Positions 28,138-35,919 of a DNA stretch of 64,000 bases are shown one piece after another. The number at the start of each line of letters is the position of its first letter. Within the stretch, counting starts at the first letter, position 1. The notes under the pieces were generated by a model, which was not told the origin of the DNA, did not search any database, and was given only the letters and a program-made list of their open reading frames with translations. Both the position numbers and the translations under genes were made by a program. The stretch covers positions 49,556 through 113,555 of the forward strand of contig CANQMW010000006.1 in NCBI GenBank assembly GCA_947625045.1, in the 5' to 3' direction. Source of the DNA: an uncultured Oscillospiraceae bacterium (GTDB lineage: Bacteria > Bacillota > Clostridia > Oscillospirales > Oscillospiraceae).

Positions 28138-28350
28138 ATGGCAAGCAAAGCGGAGATCAGAGCGGAGCTGCGGGAGCTGTACGGCAACGTGCTCTCCCAG
28201 TCCCAGGTAAAAGAATATTTAGGCAAGGGGGACCATCAGGCCGCCGCCTTCGTGCAGGACATACCCTTCACGCGGGACGGGCGGAAAAAGCGCTTCCTTG
28301 CCATTGATGTTGCCCGGAAGATATACGAGCAGCAGCAGACGGCGATATAA
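28138..28350 (+). CDS. Small phage DNA-binding protein, possible excisionase-like
   Basis: A 70-residue protein with segment LSQSQVKEYLGKGDHQAAAFVQDIPFTRDGRKKRFLAIDVARKI (spanning residues 20-62), the layout of MerR/Xis-type winged helices that read a helix-turn-helix then a basic wing. Second gene of the early operon; site AAGGAGGCCAACACCATT shared with two other genes. It could be excisionase or an early regulator. Confidence 0.5.
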   Translation: MASKAEIRAELRELYGNVLSQSQVKEYLGKGDHQAAAFVQDIPFTRDGRKKRFLAIDVARKIYEQQQTAI

Positions 28351-28367
28351 GGCCGGGAGGAACTGCC

Positions 28368-28880
28368 ATGAAAAATAAATTGTATGGAGCTTCCGGCCTG
28401 TGCATCGTCCTGGTCTGCATTTTCGCTGACGGAAAAAGCCCGTGGCCCGCCTTGTCCGCCCTGGCGGCCGCCTTCCTGTTCATGTGGGCAGCGGACCGGG
28501 CCCCGGCCGCACCGGCAAAACGTCCTGCCGGACCGCACAAGAGGCGCGCCCGGGCCCGCCGGCGGGCAAAGATGATGATGATCCTCGCGGTTCTTGTTGC
28601 CGTCGGCGTGGAATCGTCCTTGATGGCCCGTGAGGTCGAGCCGGTGCGGACACTTCCCGGCGCTTCGGCGCTGTCCACCATGCTCAACATGCAGAAATAC
28701 AGCCCGGCGGAAATGGACTTCAACATAGAGGACTGGCCGGAGCTGGAGCGGGTCTTTAAAAGCGGGATGGACGCCACGGCGCTGGTCGAAAAGCTGGAGG
28801 CCGCCCGCCTGAGCGGGGAGGCCGCGGGACAGTTCATGGAGGGCTGGCCGGAGCTCGCTTACCTCCTGGACGAGGAGTGA
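28368..28880 (+). CDS. Predicted membrane protein of the prophage early region
   Basis: Not recognised. The 170 residues hold two or three hydrophobic segments (residues ~5-45 and ~68-85) separated by a strongly basic stretch (KRPAGPHKRRARARRRAK), then a soluble acidic C-terminal half. Start ATG 28368 follows GGGAGG. Membrane proteins at this position in early operons sometimes act in superinfection exclusion, but nothing specific supports that here. Confidence 0.55.
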   Translation: MKNKLYGASGLCIVLVCIFADGKSPWPALSALAAAFLFMWAADRAPAAPAKRPAGPHKRRARARRRAKMMMILAVLVAVGVESSLMAREVEPVRTLPGASALSTMLNMQKYSPAEMDFNIEDWPELERVFKSGMDATALVEKLEAARLSGEAAGQFMEGWPELAYLLDEE

Positions 28881-28884
28881 GCCG

Positions 28885-29142
28885 ATGGAGAAGGAGATAG
28901 ACGCCGCCCGGGTTGGGCAGCTCGCGGCAATGTGCGCCGCGGAGAACGCCCGGCAGCGGCGGTGGCTGTATAAATTTTCGTTTTACATCCGCTGGGTACA
29001 TATAAGCCGCCGGCCGTGGTCCGGCGACGACCTGACATATACGGACGTGATACCGAAGGACACACGGGCCACGGCTGAGGAGATGGCCCGGGCCATTGAG
29101 ACGCTGAAAAAGTGCTTTGCCGAGGAGGAGAGAACGGAATGA
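28885..29142 (+). CDS. Hypothetical phage protein
   Basis: An 85-residue acidic/basic mixed protein starting at ATG 28885, four bases past the previous stop, and overlapping the next start by four bases. The coupling supports a real gene. No motif recognised; a central aromatic stretch (WLYKFSFYIRWVHI) is noticeable but too charged around it to be a clear membrane segment. Confidence 0.55.
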   Translation: MEKEIDAARVGQLAAMCAAENARQRRWLYKFSFYIRWVHISRRPWSGDDLTYTDVIPKDTRATAEEMARAIETLKKCFAEEERTE

Positions 29143-29516
29143 TAAAATCCTGCGAGATCATGCGGCTTGCAGAGTTCGTGGCTGATCACCTGGGGGAAGT
29201 GGTCTATGTGATCGACAATCTTGACTGCGACGAGTGCCCTGATGCGGGCGGTGAATCGTGCCCGATGTGCCGTCCGGGATTCAGCTGCAAAGTGGAAGTT
29301 GTGAACAAATGCCGGAACAAGCGCGCCATAGTCCGTCCCGTGAGTATGGATGTCGTGGATATACACCTGGAAACTGCCGAGGATGACGTTGAAGTGATAA
29401 TCAACGACTGCTACCAATGCGCGCCGTGGGAAATATTTTTGACCAGGGCGGCGGCAACGGATCGCATGGAGCTCCTGCCGGACGATATAAAGAAGTTCTA
29501 TCCTTCCGCCCGATGA
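29139..29516 (+). CDS. Hypothetical phage protein with Cys-rich motif
   Basis: A 125-residue protein starting at the overlapping ATGA after GAGGAGGAG. Residues ~28-45 contain CDECPDAGGESCPMC, a four-cysteine cluster suited to zinc or Fe-S binding. The rest is mixed alpha/beta and unrecognised. Confidence 0.55.
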   Translation: MIKSCEIMRLAEFVADHLGEVVYVIDNLDCDECPDAGGESCPMCRPGFSCKVEVVNKCRNKRAIVRPVSMDVVDIHLETAEDDVEVIINDCYQCAPWEIFLTRAAATDRMELLPDDIKKFYPSAR

Positions 29517-29599
29517 TGGCCGGGCGGCACCCGGCCGAAACGGTCCCGCGCCCGGGACCGTCGCGGAAAGCCGCGAATCATAACGAGGAGGCCAACACC

Positions 29600-29842
29600 A
29601 TGACGCCTGAGAGATCCTGCCGCGACTGTACATACAGATCGTGTGCCATATCGCACCGCTGGGGCGAGACTGATTGCCGGTTTTTCAAGGCAAAAAAGTA
29701 TGCAAACGCCCCGGGCAAGGATTATCCCGCCTGTAAGCGGACGAGCTGCACGGCGAATAATAAAGGGTTGTGCTCTGCCCTGAACGACAACAACTTCGGC
29801 GGGAGGCCGTGCCCTTTCTACAGGAAGAAGGTGGTCCAATGA
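29600..29842 (+). CDS. Small Cys-rich phage protein
   Basis: Eighty residues with nine cysteines, including CRDCTYRSC at residues ~7-15 and CTANNKGLCSALND later, ending PCPFYRKK. The pattern resembles small Cys-rich proteins common in clostridial phages. Start ATG 29600 has the GAGGAGGCCAACACC initiation region also found before two other genes here. Confidence 0.6.
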   Translation: MTPERSCRDCTYRSCAISHRWGETDCRFFKAKKYANAPGKDYPACKRTSCTANNKGLCSALNDNNFGGRPCPFYRKKVVQ

Positions 29843-30303
29843 GTTCAGGTTGGGGTATCAAGATCGCCGGCCCGGATGGCCGCCAGCAGTCCATCCAGGC
29901 ATGGGCGGACGAGCTGGGGATGGATCACCAAACTCTGCGCGACAGGATAGCCAGGGGCATGAGGCCGGAGGAAGTGTTATCCCCGGTCCGCCGCCGCGGC
30001 GCGAAGAAACCGCGGTCTGCCGCCCTTCCTATAGCCGCCCGGGCCCAGGAGCTTTTAGAGAACGCCAAGGCGGACACCGACACACCGTGGGAAGCGCTGT
30101 GGATGTGCGTTGCCGCCCGGGCGGTCCTGGATTGGTTCGACGATGACTACCGCGCTGAGGTCGAATCCTTCTTCCGGGGCCGGTGGTTCGCCAGTATGAG
30201 CGGGAATTGCGGAGAGGAGATCATACGGACATTGCGAAAGGAGGAGGCGCGTGGACGGCAAAAAACAGTATACGCAGTTGGAGGCCATTATCGCGCTGTG
30301 TAA
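29839..30303 (+). CDS. Phage protein with helix-turn-helix-like N-terminus
   Basis: A 154-residue protein whose start overlaps the previous stop (ATGA). Residues ~15-50 (QSIQAWADELGMDHQTLRDRI, then RGMRPEEVLSP) look like a helix-turn-helix as in phage DNA-binding proteins that recognise intron-like or repeat sites. The C-terminal half contains a WFDDDYRAEVESFFRG segment. The next gene starts inside its end in another frame. Confidence 0.55.
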   Translation: MSSGWGIKIAGPDGRQQSIQAWADELGMDHQTLRDRIARGMRPEEVLSPVRRRGAKKPRSAALPIAARAQELLENAKADTDTPWEALWMCVAARAVLDWFDDDYRAEVESFFRGRWFASMSGNCGEEIIRTLRKEEARGRQKTVYAVGGHYRAV

Positions 30304-30466
30304 GGCGCGGGATGATATAAACACGGCTATATCAAATCTTCGGGCAGAAGCCCGGGCCGGGCGCCTGGGCGTTTCGTCCTGGGACACCTACTGCATGTGG
30401 GTGGCGGACGCCGCCAAAGCGGCGGCCAAGCTGCGCGATCAGTCAATGAGGCCAAAACGATGGTGA
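30251..30466 (+). CDS. Hypothetical small phage protein
   Basis: A 71-residue helical protein starting at GTG 30251 after AAAGGAGGCGC. It overlaps the preceding gene by 53 bases in a different frame, more than usual, so one of the two ends may be mis-set. No known motif. Confidence 0.5.
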   Translation: MDGKKQYTQLEAIIALCKARDDINTAISNLRAEARAGRLGVSSWDTYCMWVADAAKAAAKLRDQSMRPKRW

Positions 30467-30816
30467 AGCTCTACATATCGGGCCAGATCACTGGCAGACC
30501 GGATTACAAAAAGCAGTTTTACGACATGGCCCACCTGCTGGAGGACTGGGGATATACGGCGCTGAACCCGGCTGTGCTGCAGGAAGGAATGTCAAAGGCG
30601 GATTATATGCGTATTGATATGTCGATGCTGGACACGGCTGACGCCCTTGTGGCAATGCGCGGCTGGGGGAGCAGCCCCGGGGCGAATATCGAAGTGTGTT
30701 ATGCGCTGTACACGGGAAAGCCCGTTATATTCGCCGACTGTACCGACGATGAACTAAAGAAAAGGATTCAAGAGGAATTTAAAAAAGGAGGAGCAGAACA
30801 TGAGCAATCGCGCTGA
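30460..30816 (+). CDS. DUF4406-type nucleoside deoxyribosyltransferase-like protein
   Basis: A 118-residue protein with the start VKLYISGQITG, then LLEDWGYTALNP, the block MRIDMSMLDTADALVAMRGWGSSPGANIE, and KPVIF. This is the small Rossmann-like fold of the nucleoside 2-deoxyribosyltransferase superfamily found widely in phages (DUF4406). It may act in nucleotide salvage or base modification. It overlaps genes on both sides by a few bases. Confidence 0.7.
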   Translation: MVKLYISGQITGRPDYKKQFYDMAHLLEDWGYTALNPAVLQEGMSKADYMRIDMSMLDTADALVAMRGWGSSPGANIEVCYALYTGKPVIFADCTDDELKKRIQEEFKKGGAEHEQSR

Positions 30817-30964
30817 GAGGGCCGCGGGGCACCAGGCCACCCGCACCGTGAAGAAACACAGGCAGCGCCCGTCGGATCGGGAGAAGCAGCCGCTCGACCA
30901 CTGGAAAAAGCGTAAGACCGCGGCGAAGATCGCCAAGGCCAGCCGCAAGAGGAACAGGAAATGA
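30800..30964 (+). CDS. Very basic 54-residue phage protein
   Basis: ATG 30800 follows AAAAAAGGAGGAG and the frame ends at 30964, overlapping the next ATG by four bases. Of 54 residues about 20 are Arg or Lys (KKHRQRPSDREKQ; KKRKTAAKIAKASRKRNRK in two pieces). The spacing, overlap and charge suggest a real nucleic-acid-binding peptide. No family recognised. Confidence 0.55.
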   Translation: MSNRAERAAGHQATRTVKKHRQRPSDREKQPLDHWKKRKTAAKIAKASRKRNRK

Positions 30965-31200
30965 GCGGCCCAACCGGCGAAAAAGTGCTGATCGAGGAGC
31001 GCCGGGGGCACTGGGTCGAGTGTGCTTATACCGGCGTCAAGTGCTCCATATGCGGCGAGTGGTCCCCGGTGGTGAAGAACGTGTGTCCCAATAAGGAGTG
31101 CGGCGCCAAGCTGTCCGGGATAACCTACATAAACTGGCCGCGGGGGAAGCGCGGCGCCAAGCGGAGGGTCAGAGATGGACAGTCAATTATCTATGTTTGA
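30961..31200 (+). CDS. Small zinc-ribbon phage protein
   Basis: Seventy-nine residues with CSICGEWS at ~28 and CPNKECGAKL at ~43, a two-pair zinc ribbon, then a basic tail (RGKRGAKRRVRD). Coupled to the preceding gene by a four-base overlap and overlapping the next gene by 26 bases. Such proteins are common in the replication-recombination region of clostridial phages. Confidence 0.65.
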   Translation: MSGPTGEKVLIEERRGHWVECAYTGVKCSICGEWSPVVKNVCPNKECGAKLSGITYINWPRGKRGAKRRVRDGQSIIYV

Positions 31201-31546
31201 TTCCCCGCCCACATACTGCAAATTCGAGATAGAGGCCCCAAAGACGCGAATGGTGACAAAGATGCCTTTATACGAGTTGCCCGTCGCGCTGCCCGCTGAG
31301 GAGTTTAAGGGGTTCGAGTTCCTTGACAAGATCCAGGTACGAAAAGACGGCGACGATCCCCTTCTGGTTTTTAGAGACCGCCTTTGGAGCTTCTTCAAAA
31401 AGCCGGGCGTGATAAGCGGAAACAGGCTGTACATCCCCTGGGGAAAAGACTGGACCTTCTGCATCGCAAAGCAGCCGGAGGACCAAAGCGAGCGCGCCAG
31501 GCGGATCATGTACATATACCGCGCTGTATATGGGAAACCGGCATGA
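31175..31546 (+). CDS. Hypothetical phage protein
   Basis: A 123-residue mixed alpha/beta protein starting at ATG 31175 and overlapping both neighbours (the next by four bases). No recognised motif. The frame is supported by coupling and by lack of an alternative in the region. Confidence 0.55.
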   Translation: MDSQLSMFDSPPTYCKFEIEAPKTRMVTKMPLYELPVALPAEEFKGFEFLDKIQVRKDGDDPLLVFRDRLWSFFKKPGVISGNRLYIPWGKDWTFCIAKQPEDQSERARRIMYIYRAVYGKPA

Positions 31547-31782
31547 GCGGGCTCATAGACCTTACCGGGCGCCGCTTCGGCAGGCTCGTTGTGATCGGCC
31601 GGGCCGGGACTTATATAAGCCCGTCATATCAATCTTGCCCGTTATGGCGCTGCCGCTGTGACTGCGGCGCTGAGCGTATCATTACCGGAAATAGCCTGCG
31701 AGCAGGAAAAACGCGGTCCTGCGGCTGCCTTCGTTCTGACTGGATGCGGGCATATAACAGCGGACTGCCAAAGGAAGAATAA
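31543..31782 (+). CDS. Small phage Zn-binding protein of the 'DLTGRRFGRL' type
   Basis: Seventy-nine residues beginning IDLTGRRFGRLVVIGRAG, then WRCRCDCGAERIITGNSLRAG, and TRSCGCLRSD. This is the N-terminal module that phages carry alone or in front of AP2/HNH homing-endonuclease domains; the CxCxCG and CGC cysteines probably bind zinc. Here the nuclease half is absent and the protein ends just after the module, so it is either a stand-alone DNA-binding protein or a remnant of a homing endonuclease. Confidence 0.65.
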   Translation: MSGLIDLTGRRFGRLVVIGRAGTYISPSYQSCPLWRCRCDCGAERIITGNSLRAGKTRSCGCLRSDWMRAYNSGLPKEE

Positions 31783-31802
31783 ACCACCGCGGGGGTATAG
31801 GC

Positions 31803-32030
31803 ATGATGGAGGAGATCAAGGTTATCCCGCCCCGGCCGGGCGCCTGCAGGATATGTGCTGCCAGGCACCGGCCGGAGGAGCCGCACGACAGGGACAGCCT
31901 GTATTATCAGAATTATTTTTATATGCGGCACCGGCGTTTTCCTACCTGGGATGATGCTATGAGCCATTGCCCGAAGAACGTCAGAAACGCCTTCCTCGCG
32001 GAGCTGAAAGAGAGCGGGAGGGCCGAATAA
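31803..32030 (+). CDS. Hypothetical phage protein
   Basis: Seventy-five residues (MMEEIKVIPPRPGACRIC...) with a CRICAARH pair near the N-terminus and an aromatic central segment YYQNYFYMRHRRFPTW. Start ATG 31803 or 31806, both after GGGGG. It immediately precedes the replication initiator. No function assigned. Confidence 0.55.
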   Translation: MMEEIKVIPPRPGACRICAARHRPEEPHDRDSLYYQNYFYMRHRRFPTWDDAMSHCPKNVRNAFLAELKESGRAE

Positions 32031-32045
32031 CGGGAGGCCAACACC

Positions 32046-33149
32046 ATGAGTCAAGTGAATTTTGTGGAGCAATTCAACCTCTTTATGCAGTACGCTCAGA
32101 GGAACAAGCTTACCAGCTATGAGCGCCTGTTTTTCCTTGCCATCTTCCACTGTGCGAACACGCTTGCCCATACGGCGGACAATTACGAGTGGCCCGACGA
32201 CTTCTTCCCCGTGAATAATGCGGAGCTCGCCGGCTGGACAGGCTTCGACGAGCGGGCCATCCGCAACGCCAGGAACAGTCTTAAAGAAAAGGGGCTGCTT
32301 GACTTTGAAAAGGGGGACGGCAAAAAGCGTGACCCGTCATATCGCATCTATTACCTGCGGCGCATCGGGTACAAAATTGCACCTGATAGCACATATACCG
32401 GGTGCGAAAATGCAGGCGGTCAAGAAAAAACCGGGTGCGAAAATGCACCCGATAAAGAAACGACCGGGAGCAAAAATGCAGTCGATATGACGCTGGACGA
32501 AGATACCGACTGCGAATTTGCACCCGACACTGTAGGCGGTAGTGTAGGCGATACTGTAGGCGATAACCCCGTTATCGACTGCGAATTTGCACCCGACACT
32601 GTAGGCGGTAGTGTAGGCGATACTGTAGGCGATAACCCCGTTATCGACTGCGAATTTGCACCCGACACTGTAGGCGATCACTTTATTATATCTAAACGTA
32701 AACATGTAAACGTAAATATAAACGCAAATATTACCCCTACTCCTACCCCTGCCCCCGCGGAGGTCCTGGGCGATCCAGACTTCGGCGCGGTCATGAGCTA
32801 TTTTATGGACCACATCAATCCCATGCCGTCCAGCATAGCCACGTCGGCCCTACAGCACTATACCGAGGCCCTGTGCGCTGATGTTGCCATCCACGCCATG
32901 CAGATATGCCAGGACGTGCGACATACGACCTGGCCCTATCTGAGGAAGATACTCATGCGGTACGAGCAGCAGGGGATAAAAACCATGCAGGACGTTGAGC
33001 GGGACGAGAAACGGAAGGACGCGGCTGCCGGGGCCAAGGGCCGCCGCGGCGCGCAGGAAGCGCCGGCCGGCGGGTTCGGCCTGGTGGACCTTGACGCCGC
33101 CGTGGAGCCTATGGAGGGCCTTGTGGCGGGTTATGGGAGGAGATGGTAA
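32046..33149 (+). CDS. Phage replication initiator (DnaD/helix-turn-helix type) with internal repeats
   Basis: A 367-residue protein in three parts. Residues 1-110 are a winged-helix domain (SYERLFFLAIFHCANT, NNAELAGWTGFDERAIRNARNSLKEKGLL). Residues ~115-235 are low-complexity and repeated (CEFAPDTVGGSVGDTVGD units). Residues ~250-330 resemble a DnaD-type helical domain (ALQHYTEALCADVAIHAMQIC, WPYLRKILMRYEQQGI). This is the plan of Firmicutes phage initiators that bind the origin and recruit the helicase loader. The repeat DNA is probably the origin itself. It starts at ATG 32046 with the shared GGGAGGCCAACACC leader; a loader-like gene follows. Confidence 0.8.
   Translation: MSQVNFVEQFNLFMQYAQRNKLTSYERLFFLAIFHCANTLAHTADNYEWPDDFFPVNNAELAGWTGFDERAIRNARNSLKEKGLLDFEKGDGKKRDPSYRIYYLRRIGYKIAPDSTYTGCENAGGQEKTGCENAPDKETTGSKNAVDMTLDEDTDCEFAPDTVGGSVGDTVGDNPVIDCEFAPDTVGGSVGDTVGDNPVIDCEFAPDTVGDHFIISKRKHVNVNINANITPTPTPAPAEVLGDPDFGAVMSYFMDHINPMPSSIATSALQHYTEALCADVAIHAMQICQDVRHTTWPYLRKILMRYEQQGIKTMQDVERDEKRKDAAAGAKGRRGAQEAPAGGFGLVDLDAAVEPMEGLVAGYGRRW
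32507..32678 (+). repeat. 69-bp tandem repeat (2.5 copies) holding seven 12-bp iterons
   Basis: Units at 32507-32575, 32576-32644 and 32645-32678 (partial) are identical. Each full unit contains three head-to-tail copies of TGTAGGCGRTAV, at 32531, 32543 and 32555, then 32600, 32612 and 32624; a seventh begins at 32669. The repeat also encodes the initiator's linker. Confidence 0.9.
32681..32735 (+). other. AT-rich tract, probable DNA-unwinding element of the phage origin
   Basis: Directly after the last iteron, about 50 bases are A/T-dominated in otherwise GC-rich DNA, with TAAACGTAAA repeated at 32693-32702 and 32707-32716. Position beside iterons within the initiator gene matches the arrangement of the lambda origin in gene O. 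Confidence 0.65.
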
Positions 33150-33631
33150 AGGTGACGAAGGACGACGCGAATTATCTTTTGGGGCTGGCGCAGGCCAATT
33201 TCGGCTATGCCTTCAAGGATATGACAGCGAGCCAAAAGGTGCTGATGGTGGATAGCTGGGCGTTTGGGCTCCAGGACATCCCCGCGGACATCGTAATGCT
33301 GGCCTTTATGCAGCTTGTCACGAAAAGCAAGTGGGTCCCCACGGTGGCGGAGATCAGGGAACAGGTCAAGGACATCGGCATGGAAGCGCGGTCGGGCCTT
33401 GATTACGGAAAAAGCCTTGAATACCTGGCCCGGGTCAACCTGGGGAAAGAGGTGCATATCCATAACGCTGACGGGGACGCCATCCGGCGGTATATCGTGG
33501 AGAACACGGCCCATCTCATGGGCCAGGACGGCCCCGGCCTGCAGCTCGACACGATCATCCATGGCCGGAACATGACCGCCCTTGGAAGCGGGCAAATGGG
33601 ATTTGCGGAGCTGTGGGAGGGGAATGTATGA
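33143..33631 (+). CDS. Probable replicative helicase loader (G39P-like)
   Basis: A 162-residue protein with opening KDDANYLLGLAQANFGYAF and central WAFGLQDIPADIVMLAFMQLVTKSKWVPTVAEI, the pattern of the SPP1 gp39-type loader/inhibitor of phage replicative helicase. It follows the initiator directly, as expected. ATG 33143 is only two bases after GGAGG; the GTG at 33152 has better spacing and may be the true start. No phage helicase or SSB gene is seen nearby, so the host DnaC-type helicase is probably recruited. Confidence 0.65.
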   Translation: MVKVTKDDANYLLGLAQANFGYAFKDMTASQKVLMVDSWAFGLQDIPADIVMLAFMQLVTKSKWVPTVAEIREQVKDIGMEARSGLDYGKSLEYLARVNLGKEVHIHNADGDAIRRYIVENTAHLMGQDGPGLQLDTIIHGRNMTALGSGQMGFAELWEGNV

Positions 33632-34722
33632 AGCCGGATATTTCAGATTCTGAGGCGGTCGTAAGTGTTGAAATAATAAACGGCGACGCCCTGGAGAGCC
33701 TGCGCGGGCTCCCGGGCGAGTGCTGTGATATGTGCGTCACATCGCCGCCATACTTTGGCCTGCGGAACTATGAGACGGCCGGGCAGATCGGGCTTGAAAA
33801 ATCGCCGGAAGAGTACATAGAGAAACTGGTGGATATATTCCGGGAGGTACACCGCGTCCTGCGGGATGATGGGACTTTATGGGTCAACCTGGGAGACAGT
33901 TACGCAACACGGTCCGGCCCGCAGCCGCCGATGAACACGAGAAATAAATATGGCCACACAGCAAAAACGGTCCCGATGGGATATAAACAGAAGGACTTGA
34001 TAGGTATTCCTTGGATGCTGGCTTTTGCCCTGCGGGCAGACGGCTGGTATCTGCGGCAGGACATAATCTGGAACAAGACAAACTGTATGCCGGAGAGTGT
34101 CCGGGATCGCTGTACAAAGAGCCACGAGTATCTGTTCCTGCTCTCAAAATCCCCGCGGTATTACTTCGACGCTGAGGCGATCAGTGAGCCCATAGCAGGA
34201 AGCAGTACAAAGCGATACATGCAGAATATCGAGGCTCAAAAAGGGTCAGAACGGCAGCCAGGGAAAAGCAACGGGCCAATGAAGGGGGCGCTCCCACGTT
34301 TTGGCGGCGAGAAATACGGTGATAGCGGGAAGAAGGAGTTTAAGACGAAGGACGGCGGCGTGTATATTCCGACGCTCCGACGAAATAAGCGTGACGTGTG
34401 GAGTATAAGCACAGCACACTTCGACGGTGGCCATTTTGCCGTGTTCCCGGAAAAGCTCGCGCGGCCCTGCATACTGGCGGGGAGCCGCCCGGGCGGGACG
34501 GTCCTGGATCCGTTTTGTGGTAGCGGAACGGCCGGGGTGGTGGCTGTAAAAGAGGGAAGGGATTTTATCGGGATAGAGATCAACCAGGAGTACAGCAAAA
34601 TGAGCTCGCAAAGAATCACAGAAGCCCTTATTAAGCCCAGGGAGGAGTCGGAATATCAGAGAATGGAGGACGATGTTTTGCCGGGGCAGATGGAGATAGA
34701 TTTTGAGGGGGTCATGATATGA
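33628..34722 (+). CDS. Phage DNA methyltransferase (beta-class, N4-cytosine/N6-adenine)
   Basis: SAM-dependent amino-methyltransferase of 364 residues. Catalytic motif IV TSPPYFGLRNYE is near residue 42 and the SAM motif DPFCGSGTAG is near residue 295; this order defines the beta class, and SPPY is most often seen in N4-cytosine enzymes. The long central variable part (residues ~190-270) is the likely target recognition region. No restriction enzyme is adjacent, so it is an orphan enzyme that may protect phage DNA from host restriction. ATG overlaps the previous stop (ATGA) after GGGAGGGG. Confidence 0.9.
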   Translation: MKPDISDSEAVVSVEIINGDALESLRGLPGECCDMCVTSPPYFGLRNYETAGQIGLEKSPEEYIEKLVDIFREVHRVLRDDGTLWVNLGDSYATRSGPQPPMNTRNKYGHTAKTVPMGYKQKDLIGIPWMLAFALRADGWYLRQDIIWNKTNCMPESVRDRCTKSHEYLFLLSKSPRYYFDAEAISEPIAGSSTKRYMQNIEAQKGSERQPGKSNGPMKGALPRFGGEKYGDSGKKEFKTKDGGVYIPTLRRNKRDVWSISTAHFDGGHFAVFPEKLARPCILAGSRPGGTVLDPFCGSGTAGVVAVKEGRDFIGIEINQEYSKMSSQRITEALIKPREESEYQRMEDDVLPGQMEIDFEGVMI

Positions 34723-35135
34723 GAGATATACTTTTCCGCGGGAAACGGGCGGACACCGGGGAATGGGTCGAGGGGAGTCTCGTTACCATGACAGGGCCGA
34801 TCAACAACGGCAGGAAGTACATTTTGCCGACCGGGCAAGGGCTTTCCTTCCAGCACCATGGGGAGGAAGGGGAATCCATCGGGGGCTTTATCGAGGTGGA
34901 TCCTAAAACGGTCGGACAGGCGACGCACGTAATAGCCAAAGACGGCCGCCATGTTTTTGAGGGTGATATTCTCCAGTATTTCGATGAAACGATGTTCATT
35001 ATATGGCGGGGCAGCGGATTCTACGCAATGAGAGGGAACGGAAAGCCTATGGCATGGGTGTCGGTATCAGGGTCGGAGATCATAGGGAACGCCTATGATA
35101 ACCCGGAAATGCTGCCAGGCCCGCCCCGGGCATAG
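34719..35135 (+). CDS. YopX-family phage protein
   Basis: A 138-residue protein with the YopX layout: RDILFRGKRADTGEWVEGSL at the start, FIEVDPKTVGQ in the middle, then GRHVFEGDIL and IIGNAYDNPEML at the end. YopX proteins are common in Firmicutes phages and of unknown function. Coupled to the methyltransferase by a four-base overlap. Confidence 0.85.
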   Translation: MRDILFRGKRADTGEWVEGSLVTMTGPINNGRKYILPTGQGLSFQHHGEEGESIGGFIEVDPKTVGQATHVIAKDGRHVFEGDILQYFDETMFIIWRGSGFYAMRGNGKPMAWVSVSGSEIIGNAYDNPEMLPGPPRA

Positions 35136-35145
35136 GAGGGAGGCC

Positions 35146-35343
35146 ATGAGCGAGAAACCGGAGATATTGAACGGCTATCGCAAGCGCTGGTGGTACAAGC
35201 CCGCGTGCTGGGCCATGAAATTCATTGAAAGCACGTGGTTTGCTATGGCGATACGTGCCTCATTTATTGCCGCTGTTGCCATGCTGGGCTTCGTGCTGGT
35301 GGCCTGCTATGTGGGAGCCAGATTACTGCTCAGATCACTTTGA
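35146..35343 (+). CDS. Small single-span membrane protein
   Basis: Sixty-five residues: a charged N-terminus, then one hydrophobic segment (SFIAAVAMLGFVLVACYVGA). Start ATG 35146 after GGAGGGAGG. Unrecognised; a typical small phage membrane peptide. Confidence 0.55.
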   Translation: MSEKPEILNGYRKRWWYKPACWAMKFIESTWFAMAIRASFIAAVAMLGFVLVACYVGARLLLRSL

Positions 35344-35361
35344 CGAGGAGGAGCCGGAGAG

Positions 35362-35919
35362 ATGGACAGATTTACAAGACGGACCGCCGGTATGGTAAGC
35401 TACGATACTTCGATACCGACGCAGTGCATTTTGGGGCGCTTGGCGGATTATGAAGATACGGGGCTGGCGCCGGACGATGTTGTGGCCCTTAAAAAAGAGC
35501 GGGACGCCGCGCATGAATGTACCGTAAAGCCCGATTTGTGCATCCCGAAAATCGAGGACGGGAAGATCGTCAACATCCTTGGGACGCCGTATAAGATCGT
35601 CGTGAAAGCATATGAACAGGACCCCGATTTTGAGAGGAATGGGTCCGGGGCATACTGCGACAACGACGCGCTGCTCCTCGTCCTGTGCGACATGAACACG
35701 TACCCGGGATGGGAGAACGGGGATTACGAGGATTCCGCGCATCACCAAATGAAGCTCCTTCTGCGGCATGAGATCGTCCACGCCTTCCTTTTTCAGAGCG
35801 GCCTTTCATCGAACAGCGGTCTGGCTGAGGAGTGGGCCACGAATGAGGAAATGGTTGACTGGATCGCCTTGCAGGGCCCGAAAATATACAAAGCTTTTGG
35901 GGAGGCAGGCGCGCTGTGA
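35362..35919 (+). CDS. Phage zinc-metallopeptidase-like protein with N-terminal 'RLADYEDTGL' module
   Basis: Residues ~1-50 are a short phage module (FTRRTAGMVSY..., RLADYEDTGLAPDDVVALKKERDAA). Residues ~60-185 look like a zincin: LLLRHEIVHAFLFQSG contains HEIVH of the HEXXH type, followed about 20 residues later by EEWATNEEMVDWIAL, where a Glu could be the third ligand. The layout recalls small phage metallopeptidases related to ImmA/SprT-like proteins. The same N-terminal module, without the peptidase, appears in the gene at 39918. Target unknown. Coupled to the next gene by GTGA. Confidence 0.6.
   Translation: MDRFTRRTAGMVSYDTSIPTQCILGRLADYEDTGLAPDDVVALKKERDAAHECTVKPDLCIPKIEDGKIVNILGTPYKIVVKAYEQDPDFERNGSGAYCDNDALLLVLCDMNTYPGWENGDYEDSAHHQMKLLLRHEIVHAFLFQSGLSSNSGLAEEWATNEEMVDWIALQGPKIYKAFGEAGAL

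Noticed and set aside
32507..32678. 69-bp direct repeats as a CRISPR array
   Set aside because: There are no spacers, the units are contiguous and in frame with the initiator protein, and no cas genes are near.
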